Source: Massilia antarctica
Lineage (GTDB): Bacteria; Pseudomonadota; Gammaproteobacteria; Burkholderiales; Burkholderiaceae_D
NCBI RefSeq assembly: GCF_015689335.1
Contig: NZ_CP065053.1
Location: 1,054,001-1,118,000 of the forward strand
DNA: 64,000 nt
Direction: 5' to 3'
Position numbers and translations under genes: made by a program. The notes under the pieces were generated by a model. That model saw only the letters and a list, made by a program, of their open reading frames with translations. It had not been told where the DNA came from and did not search any database. Each line of letters opens with the position of its first letter. Position 1 is the stretch's first letter. This document shows positions 44,203 to 53,422 of the stretch, piece after piece.

Positions 44203-44946
44203 CTACTTTGCGCGAGAAATCTCGTCGCTGACGAGCGCCGCCAATTCCTTCAGGGCGCGGTGCTGGTCGTCGGTGAGTTGGCGCGGTACGGCATCGAGCA
44301 CGCACAGCGTGCCAAGCCGGTTCGATTGCCTGTCGGTGACAGGTATGCCGGCATAAAACCTGATGTAAGGTTCGCTCAACACCAGAGGGTTGCGGGCAAA
44401 ACGCTCGTCGGCCCATGCGTCCTCGATCACCATGCCCTCGGGCGACAGGATCGCATGGCTGCAGAAGGCAGCGTCTCGCGGCGTTTGCGCCGCTTCCAGC
44501 CCCACACGCGATTTGAACCACTGCCGCTCGGAGGTCAGCAAGGACATGAGCGCCATCGGGCATCCTGTCATGCGCGAAGCCAGCCAGGTCAGCCGGTCGA
44601 ACAAGGGGTCGGGCGGACTGTCGATCAAGCCACTGGCCGCCAGGGCTTTGAGCCGGAGCTGTTCCGATTCCAGCATCGGGTAGGTCGCCGTCAGCGGCTT
44701 GATGAATTCCTGCGCCAGGGTTTCCGCCCGCGGCGCCGTGGCCCCACCCTGCCCGCTGCTCTGCAGGCGCGCCACCTCGCTGAGGCGGCAACGCCGGTGT
44801 CCGCCGGGCGTTTTCCATGAGGCGAGCGCCCCACTCTCCATCCATAACTGGGCGGTACTGATGCTCACGCCAAGTTCATGGGCGGCCTGGCGCGTGGTCA
44901 GGATCGCGTCTATAGGGGCGGCAAGGTGTGGGTGAGCGGCTGTCAT
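44203..44946 (-). CDS. HTH-GAF fusion protein
   Basis: 247 residues: an excisionase/MerR-like HTH at 15-60 (LTTRQAAHELGVSISTAQLW and GGHRRCRLSEV), a short linker, then a GAF domain (about 88-245) with FDRLTWLASRMTGCP, CSHAIL, FYAGIPV and LGTLCVLD. GAF domains bind small ligands or haem; this variant is like those in photoreceptor-type or GGDEF proteins. It is probably a one-component regulator. It is convergent with the SnoaL-like gene and divergent from the chemoreceptor gene. Confidence 0.82.
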   Translation of the reverse strand: MTAAHPHLAAPIDAILTTRQAAHELGVSISTAQLWMESGALASWKTPGGHRRCRLSEVARLQSSGQGGATAPRAETLAQEFIKPLTATYPMLESEQLRLKALAASGLIDSPPDPLFDRLTWLASRMTGCPMALMSLLTSERQWFKSRVGLEAAQTPRDAAFCSHAILSPEGMVIEDAWADERFARNPLVLSEPYIRFYAGIPVTDRQSNRLGTLCVLDAVPRQLTDDQHRALKELAALVSDEISRAK

Positions 44947-45063
44947 CGCAGCAATTATATCCCACGAGAAATTATTGCGGTAAAAATCGATGAATTTATC
45001 GAAAATGCTGAAATCGCATAAATATGATGAATTCGATTGACCTTAATAATTCTTTGGAGCAAT

Positions 45064-47103
45064 ATGAGTGCTCAAACCCACAAGGCACTCATGAAAACTT
45101 TCGCATTCTCAAACGCCAGAATCGGCACCAAGGTCGCTGCCGCCATGTTTGTCGCCGTCGGCGGGCTCTTCAGCATTTTTGTCGCGCTCACCAACGCGGC
45201 CAGTCAACGCCACGCGGAAGAGGAAGCGGTGCTGCATGTGACTGAAAAAAGCCGTCTTTTCAGAACCACCGTGGAAGTGCTCGATCAAAGCCTGCGTACC
45301 CAGGTCGCCGCTTACACCAAAGTATTCGCGGACTCCCTGCGTGGTCAATTCGCCGTCGATCCTGCCGCCATGGTGGAGGTGGCCGGCAAACAGGTGCCGG
45401 TGTTGACACTGGCCGGCAAGGCCATCAACCTTGACTTCGCGATCCCGGATGCGTTCACGGCGCAAACCGGCGCCTACGCGACGATTTTCGCCAGGCAGGG
45501 CGATGACTTTATCCGCGTTACGACGTCGCATAAAAAGGAAGATGGCAAGCGTGCCATCGGCACCGCGCTGGATCACGCTCACCCAGCCTACCAGCTGCTG
45601 CTGGACGGGCAAAGCTACGCCGGCTCGGCCAGCCTGTTCGGCGGCCAGTACATGACGCGCTACACGCCGATCGTCGACGCAGCCAAGAAAGTGATCGGGG
45701 TACTGTATGTGGGCATCAATTTCACCGATTCCATGCGCCTGATCGGCGAAGGCATCAAGTCGATCAAACTGGGCAACGACGGCGGGTTTTATGTGCTCAG
45801 CGCGCGGCCCGGGAAAGACCTCGGCACGGCGCTGGCGCACCGTCAGCACGAAGGCGAAAACCTGCTCGCGGCGCGCGATAGTGCGGGCCAGGCCTACGTG
45901 CAGACCATGCTGGCCCAGGCCAACGGCGTGCTGCGCTACACCGAGCCGGGGACGACGGGCGCGGACGCGCGCGTGCACATCGCCGCGTTCAGCACCGTCA
46001 AGGACTGGCAGATGCTGATCGTCGGCGACGCGTATCTCGATGACGTCACCGCCGCTGCCACGCGCCAGCGCAACCAGGCTGCCGGGATGGGCTTGTTGAT
46101 GGTCCTGATTGTGACAGCGATGCTGTACCTTATCGTCAAAAGGCTGGTCGTGCTGCCCTTCGGGAATGCATTGCGGGCCGTCGAAACGGTGGGATCGGGC
46201 GACCTGACCGGCAGGGTGGAAGTGAGCTCCCGCGACGAAAGCGGCCGCTTGCTGGCGTCCTTGCAGAGCATGACAGACCGCCTGGCATCGGTAGTGACCG
46301 AAGTGCGCTCGGGCACGGACGCCATCAGCGCGATCTCGACCGACGTCGCCGACGGCAACATGGAATTGTCGGGCCGTACGGAGCAGCAGGCTGCCGCGCT
46401 GGAAGAGACTGCGTCGTCGATGGAGCAGATGAATGCCAGCGTGCGCCATAACGCGGAAAATGCCTTGAACGCACAGGTGCTCTCGCGGGATGCCTCGGAC
46501 ACTGCCAGGCTCGGTGGCAGCGCCGTCGAGCAAGTGGTGGCCAAGATGGACGCCATTTCGGCGTCGGCCAAGCGCATCGCCGATATCACCAGCGTCGTCG
46601 ACGGCATCGCGTTCCAGACCAATATCCTGGCATTGAATGCGGCGGTCGAAGCCGCCCGTGCCGGCGAACATGGACGCGGCTTTGCGGTGGTCGCCAGCGA
46701 AGTGCGCACCCTGGCGCAGCGCTCCGGCGCGGCGGCGAAAGAGATCAAGCAACTGATCAACGAATCGCTGGAACAGGTTTCCTACGGCACGCAACTGGCA
46801 CGCAACGCCGGCGACACCATGCATGCGGTGGTCGGCGCGATCGTCAAGGCAAACAAGGTCATCGACGAGATCTCGGCGGCCACCCAGGAGCAGGCGATCG
46901 GCATCGACCAGATCAACCGCGCCGTCGCCCAGCTCGACCAGGTAACCCAGCAGAACGCCACCCTGGTCGAGGAAGCCGCCACCGCCGCGCAAACGATGAA
47001 GGGCGAGGCATTGCGGCTGGCGCAAGTGGTCGAGTTTTTCGTCGTCGATCCGGCCGCAGCGGCGCAGCGGCCGCGCGCGAAAGCCCTGGTGCTTGCACGC
47101 TGA
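45064..47103 (+). CDS. Methyl-accepting chemotaxis protein (Cache sensor)
   Basis: 679 residues: N-terminal membrane helix, periplasmic Cache3-Cache2-type domain (TGAYATIFARQGDDFIRVTT, YQLLLDGQSYAGSASLFGGQ), second helix (about 342-362), HAMP, and a signalling domain with the tip FQTNILALNAAVEAARAGEH. No CheR-docking pentapeptide is seen at the C-terminus. ATG 45064 has GGAG; the upstream TTG is not used. Ligand unknown; Cache3-Cache2 sensors often detect organic acids. Confidence 0.93.
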   Translation: MSAQTHKALMKTFAFSNARIGTKVAAAMFVAVGGLFSIFVALTNAASQRHAEEEAVLHVTEKSRLFRTTVEVLDQSLRTQVAAYTKVFADSLRGQFAVDPAAMVEVAGKQVPVLTLAGKAINLDFAIPDAFTAQTGAYATIFARQGDDFIRVTTSHKKEDGKRAIGTALDHAHPAYQLLLDGQSYAGSASLFGGQYMTRYTPIVDAAKKVIGVLYVGINFTDSMRLIGEGIKSIKLGNDGGFYVLSARPGKDLGTALAHRQHEGENLLAARDSAGQAYVQTMLAQANGVLRYTEPGTTGADARVHIAAFSTVKDWQMLIVGDAYLDDVTAAATRQRNQAAGMGLLMVLIVTAMLYLIVKRLVVLPFGNALRAVETVGSGDLTGRVEVSSRDESGRLLASLQSMTDRLASVVTEVRSGTDAISAISTDVADGNMELSGRTEQQAAALEETASSMEQMNASVRHNAENALNAQVLSRDASDTARLGGSAVEQVVAKMDAISASAKRIADITSVVDGIAFQTNILALNAAVEAARAGEHGRGFAVVASEVRTLAQRSGAAAKEIKQLINESLEQVSYGTQLARNAGDTMHAVVGAIVKANKVIDEISAATQEQAIGIDQINRAVAQLDQVTQQNATLVEEAATAAQTMKGEALRLAQVVEFFVVDPAAAAQRPRAKALVLAR

Positions 47104-47116
47104 ACCCTGTGCGCCC

Positions 47117-48013
47117 TCAGTCGCGAAAAGGCGTTTCGGGCATGCCCTGCACACCCGGACGCACCAGCACCAGCGTGCCGGCTGTTTGGTCGTCCGGGGC
47201 CTTGCCGGCCGCAATCGAGGTGACCAGCAAGGTATCCATGGCGGCGCCCCCAAAAGCGCACATCGACGGCTTGAGCATCGGCAGCTCGATGGTGCGATCC
47301 AAGGTGCCCTCTGGCGTGAAGCGCAGCAGGCAGCCGCCATCGTTCCCGCAGGTCCAGTAGCAGCCGTCGACGTCGACCGCCGCGCCGTCCGGACGGCCGC
47401 GATGGACGTTCATGTCGACGAACACGCGCTGGCTGTGCGGCATGCCGCTGTCGGTGTCGTAGTCGAAGGCCCAGATTCTCTGGCGCGAGCCGTGCGAGTC
47501 GGACAGGTACATGGTGCGCCCGTCCGGCGAAAAACCGAGGCCGTTCTGCACGATCAGGTCCGATACCACCGGCGCCGAGATGCCTTCTTCGCAGGTGTAG
47601 CGGTACAGATGGCCATCGGAGCGCGCTTCGGCCATGTCGAGGCACATGATGCCGCTCCAGAAGCGCCCCTGGCGGTCGCAGCGGCCGTCGTTGAAGCGCA
47701 TGCCCGGCGCCAGCTCGGGCGGCGCTGCCAGGAAGGTGGCCTTGGCCAGGTAGCCCTCGCCCAGCGCGACGGTGAACACGCCGGTTTCCATGCCGGCGAT
47801 GAGAACGCCGCTGTCGGTCAGGGCGATGCAAGCCACCATTTCGGGGCACTCCCAGCTGCGCACCGCGCCCGACGCCGGATCGAGACGCCAGATGCGCCGG
47901 GCAGGAATGTCGACCCAGTACCAGGCGCCCTCGCACGCGTTCCACAGCGGGCTTTCGCCCACCGCGCAGATGACCTCCGTGACTCGTTCAACCTTGGCTT
48001 GCTTGCTCATCAT
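47117..48013 (-). CDS. SMP-30/gluconolactonase-family sugar lactonase
   Basis: 298 residues, six-bladed propeller with GESPLWNACEGAWYWVDI, RFNDGRCDRQGRFWSG and NGLGFSPDGRTMYLSDS, the metal-site motifs of SMP-30 lactonases. It should open an aldonolactone to the acid. Its start lies 4 bp after the MFS transporter stop, in a sugar-acid operon with kdgD and the semialdehyde dehydrogenase. Confidence 0.9.
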   Translation of the reverse strand: MMSKQAKVERVTEVICAVGESPLWNACEGAWYWVDIPARRIWRLDPASGAVRSWECPEMVACIALTDSGVLIAGMETGVFTVALGEGYLAKATFLAAPPELAPGMRFNDGRCDRQGRFWSGIMCLDMAEARSDGHLYRYTCEEGISAPVVSDLIVQNGLGFSPDGRTMYLSDSHGSRQRIWAFDYDTDSGMPHSQRVFVDMNVHRGRPDGAAVDVDGCYWTCGNDGGCLLRFTPEGTLDRTIELPMLKPSMCAFGGAAMDTLLVTSIAAGKAPDDQTAGTLVLVRPGVQGMPETPFRD

Positions 48014-48017
48014 GCCC

Positions 48018-49445
48018 TTACAGATCGGTGATTTCGCGGTAGCGCGGCACCAGGGTTTTCATCATGGTCCATGCGGCCAGGTAAGCCAGCGCGCAGATCG
48101 AGAACATGATCATGTAGCCGGTGCTGATCTGGCCCACGCCGCCATAATAGTCAAACAGCCAGCCACCGAGCTTGGTGAGCAGCACGCCGCCCATGCCGCC
48201 GGCCATCCCGCCGATGCCCACCACCGAGCCGACGCTATGTTTCGGGAACATGTCGGAGACGGTGGTGAAGATGTTTGCCGACCAGGCCTGGTGGGCCGAC
48301 GCGCCGATGCCGATCAGGATCACCGGTACCCAGAAGCTGATGTAGCCGAACGGTTGCGCCAGCATCACCACCAGCGGAATGAAGGCGATGCACAGCATGG
48401 CTTTCATGCGCCCGTCGTAGGGATTGTCGCCGCGGTTGATGAAGTAGGTGGGGAACCAGCCGCCGCCGATACTGCCCACCATGGTCATGCTGTACAGGAC
48501 CGCCAACGGCACGATGATGTCGGTGCCTTTCAAGCCATAGGTCGTGGACAGGTATTTCGGCAGCCAGAAAAGGAAAAACCACCACACGCCGTCGGTCATG
48601 AATTTACCGAGCGCGAAGGCCCAGGTCTGGCGATAGCCGAGCAGCTTGAACCAGGACGTCTTCGGCCTGGCCACGCCGGCCGCCGGTTCGGGAACCACCG
48701 CGCAATCGCTGTTGATGTAGTCCAGTTCCGCCTTGCCCATGCGCGCCTGCTTCGCCGGGGTATCGTAGAACATCGTCCACAGGACCATCCAGAAAAAGCC
48801 GATGGCGCCGATGATGATGAACGCCATCTGCCAGCCCCACGCGGCGGCGATCAGCGGCACGGTGAGCGGCGCCAGGATGGCACCGACATTGGCGCCGGAG
48901 TTGAAGATACCGGTGGCAAACGACCGTTCCTTCTTGGGGAAGTATTCGGCGGTGGCCTTGATGGCAGCGGGGAAGTTGCCCGCTTCGCCCAGCGCCAGCA
49001 CCGCGCGCGACATCATGAAGCCGGCGATCGACACCGGAACCACCGTCATGCCAAGGCTGGCCAGGATGCCGTTGAGGCCTTCGCCAATGCCAATCGCAAA
49101 CGCGTGCATGATGGCGCCGAGCGACCAGATGGTAATGGCAATCACGAAGGCGCGCTTGGTACCGAGCTTGTCGATCACGCGGCCGGCGAACAGCATCGAG
49201 AACGCGTACACGAACTGGAAGGCCGCCGTGATGTTGGCGTAATCGGTATTCGACCAGCCGAATTGCTTCGACAGGTCGGTGGCAAGGAGACTGAGGACCT
49301 GGCGGTCCAGATAATTGATGGTAGTGGCGAAAAACAGGAGGGCGCAAATCGTCCACCGGTATTTGCCTATGACGTTGCTTACGGCGTTGTCTCTGACGTC
49401 GTCTCTGACCTTGTCTTTGACGTTGTCTATGCTTTGCTGGTTCAT
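48018..49445 (-). CDS. MFS transporter, hexuronate/sugar-acid (ACS) type
   Basis: 475 residues, about 12 membrane helices, with ATTINYLDRQVLSLLATDL and AGRVIDKLGTKRAF, as in ExuT/GudP-like anion:cation symporters. It imports the operon's substrate. ATG 49445 is chosen. The N-terminus before the first helix is an odd charged repeat (DNVKDKVRDDVRDN) made of 12-bp repeats. It lies after the dehydrogenase gene and before the lactonase. Confidence 0.92.
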   Translation of the reverse strand: MNQQSIDNVKDKVRDDVRDNAVSNVIGKYRWTICALLFFATTINYLDRQVLSLLATDLSKQFGWSNTDYANITAAFQFVYAFSMLFAGRVIDKLGTKRAFVIAITIWSLGAIMHAFAIGIGEGLNGILASLGMTVVPVSIAGFMMSRAVLALGEAGNFPAAIKATAEYFPKKERSFATGIFNSGANVGAILAPLTVPLIAAAWGWQMAFIIIGAIGFFWMVLWTMFYDTPAKQARMGKAELDYINSDCAVVPEPAAGVARPKTSWFKLLGYRQTWAFALGKFMTDGVWWFFLFWLPKYLSTTYGLKGTDIIVPLAVLYSMTMVGSIGGGWFPTYFINRGDNPYDGRMKAMLCIAFIPLVVMLAQPFGYISFWVPVILIGIGASAHQAWSANIFTTVSDMFPKHSVGSVVGIGGMAGGMGGVLLTKLGGWLFDYYGGVGQISTGYMIMFSICALAYLAAWTMMKTLVPRYREITDL

Positions 49446-49477
49446 CGCTCGCTTCTTTATGGTTGTTTTTAGAAACA

Positions 49478-49520
49478 GCGCCGCCGGCAGGTGTCTCCAC
49501 ACCCGGCTCTCCGGCGGCGC
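49478..49520 (-). terminator. Large hairpin between dehydrogenase and transporter genes
   Basis: GCGCCGCCGG pairs with CCGGCGGCGC, and inside it GGTGT pairs with ACACC. On the minus strand TGTTTCT follows, a poor T-run. It may be an attenuator or an RNA-stability element setting transporter level. Confidence 0.5.
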
Positions 49521-49529
49521 AACCAGCTT

Positions 49530-51110
49530 TTACCGCGGGAGCTGCATGCCTCCGTCGACAAGGCGGGTCAGGCCAAGAGGATTATTGTCGGCGAGTGCGT
49601 CCGGAAGCAAGTCCGCCGGCACATTCTGGTAGCACACGGGCCGCAGGAAGCGGTCGATGGCCGATGCGCCAACCGAGGTGCTGCGGCTGTCGGAGGTGGC
49701 CGGGAACGGGCCGCCATGGACCATCGCATGCGCCACTTCGACACCGGTCGGGTAGCCGTTGAACAGGATGCGGCCCGCTTTGCGTTCCAGTACCGGCAGC
49801 AGCGCCGCGGCGTGGGCGCGGTCGGCGGCCAGGGCGTGCACGGTGGCGGTCAGCTGGCCTTCCAGGTGTTCGGCGACCTGCTGCATCTGCTGCGCATCGC
49901 GGCAGCGTACCAGCAAGGCGCACGGCCCGAAGATTTCGGACTCCAGCGCTGGTGTGGACAGATAGGTGGCCGCGTCGCACACGTACAGCGAGGCTTGCGC
50001 CGCGCAGCCGGCGCCGTCAGGTTTACCCTTGGCGACCAGGGTCACGCCGGCGATGGCGGAGAGCTGTTCCACGCCGCCCAGGTAGGCCTTGTGGATGCCC
50101 GGGGTAAGCATGGTGCCGGCGCCCTTGGCTTGCAGCGCGCCGGCAGCCGCTTCGACGAACTGGTCGAAGTGGTCGCCCTGCAGGCCCATGACCAGGCCCG
50201 GGTTGGTGCAGAACTGGCCCACACCCAGGGTCAGCGAATCGACGAAGCCTTGCGCCACGGCGGCGCGGTCGTTTGATAAGGCGGCCGGCAGCAGGAACAC
50301 CGGATTGATGCTGCTCATTTCGGCGTACACGGGAATCGGTTCGGCACGCAATGCGGCGGTGCGCATCAGCGCCAGGCCGCCCTGGCGCGAGCCGGTGAAG
50401 CCGACCGCCTTGATGGCCGGATGGTCGACCAGGCGCTGGCCGATCTGGCGGCCTTCGCCGAACAGCATCGAAAACACGCCTTCGGGCAGCTTGCAATCGG
50501 CCACCGCTTGGGCAATGACCTTGCCGACCAGTTCCGAGGTGCCGAGGTGGGCGCCATGCGCCTTGACCACGACCGGGCAGCCGGCGGCCAGCGCCGACGC
50601 GGTGTCGCCCCCGCCGACCGAGAACGCCAGCGGGAAGTTACTGGCGCCGAAGACGGCCACGGGTCCCAGAGGGATCTTGCGCAGGCGCAGATCGGGACGG
50701 GGCGGCACGCGCTCGGGCAGGGCCGAATCGATGGTGGCGTCGATGAAGTAGCCGTCACGCGCGACCTTGGCGAACAGGCGCAGTTGATTGACGGTGCGGC
50801 CACGTTCCCCTTCCAGGCGCGCCGTCGGCAGGCCGGTTTCCAGCGCGGCGCGTTCGATCAGCGCCGGGCCGAGTTTGACGATGCCTTCGGCGATGGTCTC
50901 CAGGAAGACCGCGCGCTGTTCCAGGGTGGTGTTGCGGTATGCGTCGAAGGCGCTTTGCGCCAGGTCGCAGGCGGCGTCGACGTCGGCCTCGGTGGCCAGG
51001 CCGAAGTCCGGCCCCATCGAGTCGTTGCGCGACGGGTCGATCGCGCGCACCACGCCGGCCGTGCCGCGCACGGTGCGTTGACCGATGACCATTTCTCCAT
51101 TGATGTTCAT
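49530..51110 (-). CDS. 2,5-dioxovalerate (alpha-ketoglutarate semialdehyde) dehydrogenase
   Basis: 526 residues, aldehyde dehydrogenase family. FGASNFPLAFSVGGGDTASA binds the cofactor, VYAEMSSINP carries the catalytic Glu and VGQFCTNPG the catalytic Cys. Size and motifs match KGSADH, which oxidises 2,5-dioxopentanoate to 2-oxoglutarate with NAD(P)+. It lies 20 bp after kdgD, which makes its substrate. Confidence 0.92.
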   Translation of the reverse strand: MNINGEMVIGQRTVRGTAGVVRAIDPSRNDSMGPDFGLATEADVDAACDLAQSAFDAYRNTTLEQRAVFLETIAEGIVKLGPALIERAALETGLPTARLEGERGRTVNQLRLFAKVARDGYFIDATIDSALPERVPPRPDLRLRKIPLGPVAVFGASNFPLAFSVGGGDTASALAAGCPVVVKAHGAHLGTSELVGKVIAQAVADCKLPEGVFSMLFGEGRQIGQRLVDHPAIKAVGFTGSRQGGLALMRTAALRAEPIPVYAEMSSINPVFLLPAALSNDRAAVAQGFVDSLTLGVGQFCTNPGLVMGLQGDHFDQFVEAAAGALQAKGAGTMLTPGIHKAYLGGVEQLSAIAGVTLVAKGKPDGAGCAAQASLYVCDAATYLSTPALESEIFGPCALLVRCRDAQQMQQVAEHLEGQLTATVHALAADRAHAAALLPVLERKAGRILFNGYPTGVEVAHAMVHGGPFPATSDSRSTSVGASAIDRFLRPVCYQNVPADLLPDALADNNPLGLTRLVDGGMQLPR

Positions 51111-51130
51111 ATGCTGTTCCTGTCGCGGGA

Positions 51131-52042
51131 TTATTGGGCGCCCTGGGCGGTGATCAGTTTGAGCAGCATCGCGTCTTCTTCTGCCGTCATGTCGGTCAGC
51201 GGAGCGCGTACGGGACCGGCCGAGTGGCCAACCAGGCGCGCGCCGGCCTTGACGATGCTCACTGCGTAGCCGGCCTTGCGGTTGCGGATTTCCAGGTAAG
51301 GCAGGAAGAACTGGTCCAGCAGGCGGTTGGTGGTGGCGTGGTCGTCGGCGGCAATCGCGTGGTAGAAGTCCATCGCCATTTTCGGCATGAAGTTAAATAC
51401 CGCCGACGAGTACACCGGGGTGCCCAGTGCCTTGTAGGCGGCGGCGTAGACTTCCGCGGTCGGCAGGCCGCCCAGGTAGCTGAAGCGGTCGCCCATGCGG
51501 CGCCAGATTTGCACCATCAGTTCGATGTCGCCGATGCCGTCCTTGAAGCCGATCAGGTTAGGGCAGCGCGCGGCCAGCTTTTCGAGCGAGTCGGCGGTCA
51601 GGCGGCACTGGCCGCGGTTGTAGACGACGACGCCGAACTTGACCGAGGCGCACACCGCTTCAACGTGCGCGATCAGGCCATCCTGGCTCGCTTCGGTCAG
51701 ATAGTGCGGCAGCAGCAGGATGCCGTGGGCGCCGAGGCGCTCGGCTTCCTGGGCCAGGGCGATCGCGGTGCGGGTCGGGCCGCCGGCGCCGGCCAGGATC
51801 GGCACTTTGCCGCGGCAGGTATCGACCGCGGTGCGGATCACGTCCGAGTATTCGGTTGGGGTCAGGGAGAAGAACTCACCGGTGCCGCCGGCTGCGAACA
51901 GGGCGCTGGCGCCGTACGGAGCGAGCCATTCGAGGCGCTCGGCGTAGGTGAGCGCGTTGAAATTGCCCTGGTCGTCAAAGTCGGTCAATGGAAACGACAG
52001 CAGGCCGGACGACAGGATTTGTTTGAGTTCTTGCGGATTCAT
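51131..52042 (-). CDS. kdgD: 5-dehydro-4-deoxyglucarate dehydratase
   Basis: 303 residues, DapA/NAL-type TIM barrel: [17 protein letters not shown], catalytic Tyr in VVVYNRGQC and Schiff-base Lys in [11 protein letters not shown]. It converts 5-keto-4-deoxy-glucarate to 2,5-dioxovalerate, CO2 and water. ATG 52042 has GGAG upstream. First gene of the operon. Confidence 0.93.
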   Translation of the reverse strand: MNPQELKQILSSGLLSFPLTDFDDQGNFNALTYAERLEWLAPYGASALFAAGGTGEFFSLTPTEYSDVIRTAVDTCRGKVPILAGAGGPTRTAIALAQEAERLGAHGILLLPHYLTEASQDGLIAHVEAVCASVKFGVVVYNRGQCRLTADSLEKLAARCPNLIGFKDGIGDIELMVQIWRRMGDRFSYLGGLPTAEVYAAAYKALGTPVYSSAVFNFMPKMAMDFYHAIAADDHATTNRLLDQFFLPYLEIRNRKAGYAVSIVKAGARLVGHSAGPVRAPLTDMTAEEDAMLLKLITAQGAQ

Positions 52043-52087
52043 GAGGGCTCCAGAGATAGACGGGTTGTTTGGCGCTAGTGATACGTC

Positions 52088-52116
52088 ATCGTACAACTAG
52101 TCATGGACATAAGCAA
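52088..52116 (-). promoter_or_regulatory. Promoter with operator-like motif upstream of kdgD
   Basis: Minus-strand TTGCTT and TACGAT are 17 bp apart. The motif TAGTTGTACGA (52089-52099) covers the -10. The same 11 bases recur upstream of the GntR gene at 53041-53051, so this is the likely repressor site. The rest of 52117-52263 shows no gene. Confidence 0.6.
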
Positions 52117-52263
52117 GCACAACGTTGAGACGGCTGGCGGCGCCGCGGGTGGCGCTGGGGACGGTGCGAAACAGGGAAGCCGAAACGGCAGGGAGACAGG
52201 AAGAGCGCGCGCGCCGGGAAGGGTGGCGCGCGTGCGGGCGGAGCGGGTGGAGCGGCCGGGCCG

Positions 52264-53019
52264 TCAGGCGCCGTTCGACTCCAGTTGCTGCTGCGCCTGG
52301 CGCAGGCGCTCGCGGCTGTTGCTCAGGTGGGTGCGCATGGCGGCGCGCGCCGCTTCCGGGTCCTTGCGCAGGATCGCGTTGAAGATATCTTCGTGCTCGC
52401 GGTTGACCCGTTCCAGGTAGACGGCCGGATCGTCATGCCCCAGCTGCGGCATGTTGACGCGGGCGCGCGGGATGATGGCGGTGCCCAGCTGGCTGAGAAT
52501 GTCGACGAAATAGCGGTTGCCGGTGGACTGCGCGATCAGCAGGTGGAATTGCACATCGGCGTCAACGGCGGGGCTGCCGCGCGCCACGCTGCGCTGCATG
52601 GCGCCGAGCACCTTGGCCAGTTCGGCCACCTGGGCTTCGCTGCGGCGCGCCGCTGCCAGCCAGGCCGCTTCGGCCTCCATGCTGATGCGCAGTTCGAGCA
52701 TCGCCAGTACATCCATGACGGTGACGATGCTCTCGGCATTGATCGCCAGGCCCGCTTTGCTGCGCTCGATGACGAAGGTGCCGATGCCGTGCCGGGTCTG
52801 CGCCCAGCCGGCCGCCTGCAGGTGTGAAATGGCTTCGCGCACCACGGTGCGGCTTACGCCATGCTGCTCCATGATGGCCGATTCGGTCGGCAGCTTGTCG
52901 CCGGGCTTGAGCACGCCCTGCTGGATGCTGCCCGTGATGTGCTCGACCACGCCCTGGGCGAGGGTGCGGTGTTTCTTGCGCGGTGGCGGCAGAGTCTGGG
53001 CAGTGAAGGTAGATGTCAT
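52264..53019 (-). CDS. FadR-type GntR transcriptional regulator
   Basis: 251 residues: N-terminal GntR winged helix (LPTESAIMEQHGVSRTVVREAISHLQAAG) and an all-helical FCD effector domain with metal-binding His positions (DADVQFHLLIAQSTGN, REHEDIFNAI). It should repress the kdgD operon and itself. ATG 53019 has no Shine-Dalgarno sequence, and a TATAAT lies six bases upstream, so its mRNA may be leaderless. Confidence 0.9.
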   Translation of the reverse strand: MTSTFTAQTLPPPRKKHRTLAQGVVEHITGSIQQGVLKPGDKLPTESAIMEQHGVSRTVVREAISHLQAAGWAQTRHGIGTFVIERSKAGLAINAESIVTVMDVLAMLELRISMEAEAAWLAAARRSEAQVAELAKVLGAMQRSVARGSPAVDADVQFHLLIAQSTGNRYFVDILSQLGTAIIPRARVNMPQLGHDDPAVYLERVNREHEDIFNAILRKDPEAARAAMRTHLSNSRERLRQAQQQLESNGA

Positions 53020-53025
53020 GGTTAT

Positions 53026-53051
53026 ATTATACAACCGGAGTAGTTGTACGA
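53026..53051 (-). promoter_or_regulatory. -10 and inverted-repeat operator of the gntR gene
   Basis: TATAAT on the minus strand (53026-53031) borders the inverted repeat TACAAC-N7-GTTGTA (53030-53048), and TAGTTGTACGA at 53041-53051 equals the motif upstream of kdgD. Autoregulation is likely. Confidence 0.6.
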
Positions 53052-53116
53052 CATCCTATGATTTGATGGCGTGTATACTTGAGAGACGTATCCCTTACCC
53101 AAAGAAATGAGATGGC

Positions 53117-53383
53117 ATGAATTGCCGTGACAATTGCGGCGCCTGCTGCACCGCCCCCTCGATCACCAGTCCGATTCCCGGCATGCCGGACGGGAAACCC
53201 GCAGGGGTAAGGTGCGTGCAGCTGGGCGAGAACAATCTGTGCCGCATTTTCGGCCAGCCGGAACGGCCGGCGTTTTGCGGCGGCTTGCAGCCATCGGAAG
53301 AGATGTGCGGGAGCAGCCGCGAATATGCGATGCAGTGGCTGGGGGAGCTGGAGCGCGCGACAGCACCAGCTTGCAACCGCTGA
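53117..53383 (+). CDS. YkgJ-family cysteine-cluster protein
   Basis: 88 residues with the CRDNCGACC start, later [13 protein letters not shown] and [13 protein letters not shown], the cysteine pattern of YkgJ/UPF0153 proteins thought to bind zinc or an Fe-S centre. ATG 53117, weak GAG upstream. No function is assigned to the family in general. Confidence 0.85.
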   Translation: MNCRDNCGACCTAPSITSPIPGMPDGKPAGVRCVQLGENNLCRIFGQPERPAFCGGLQPSEEMCGSSREYAMQWLGELERATAPACNR

Positions 53384-53422
53384 TATTGAATTGCCTGTCC
53401 ACAGCGGCGCCTGACGTAGTGA

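Noticed and set aside
49375..49445. Tandem 12-bp units as a CRISPR or noncoding repeat
   Set aside because: They lie in frame inside the transporter's N-terminus, directly adjacent without spacers; better explained as coding repeats.
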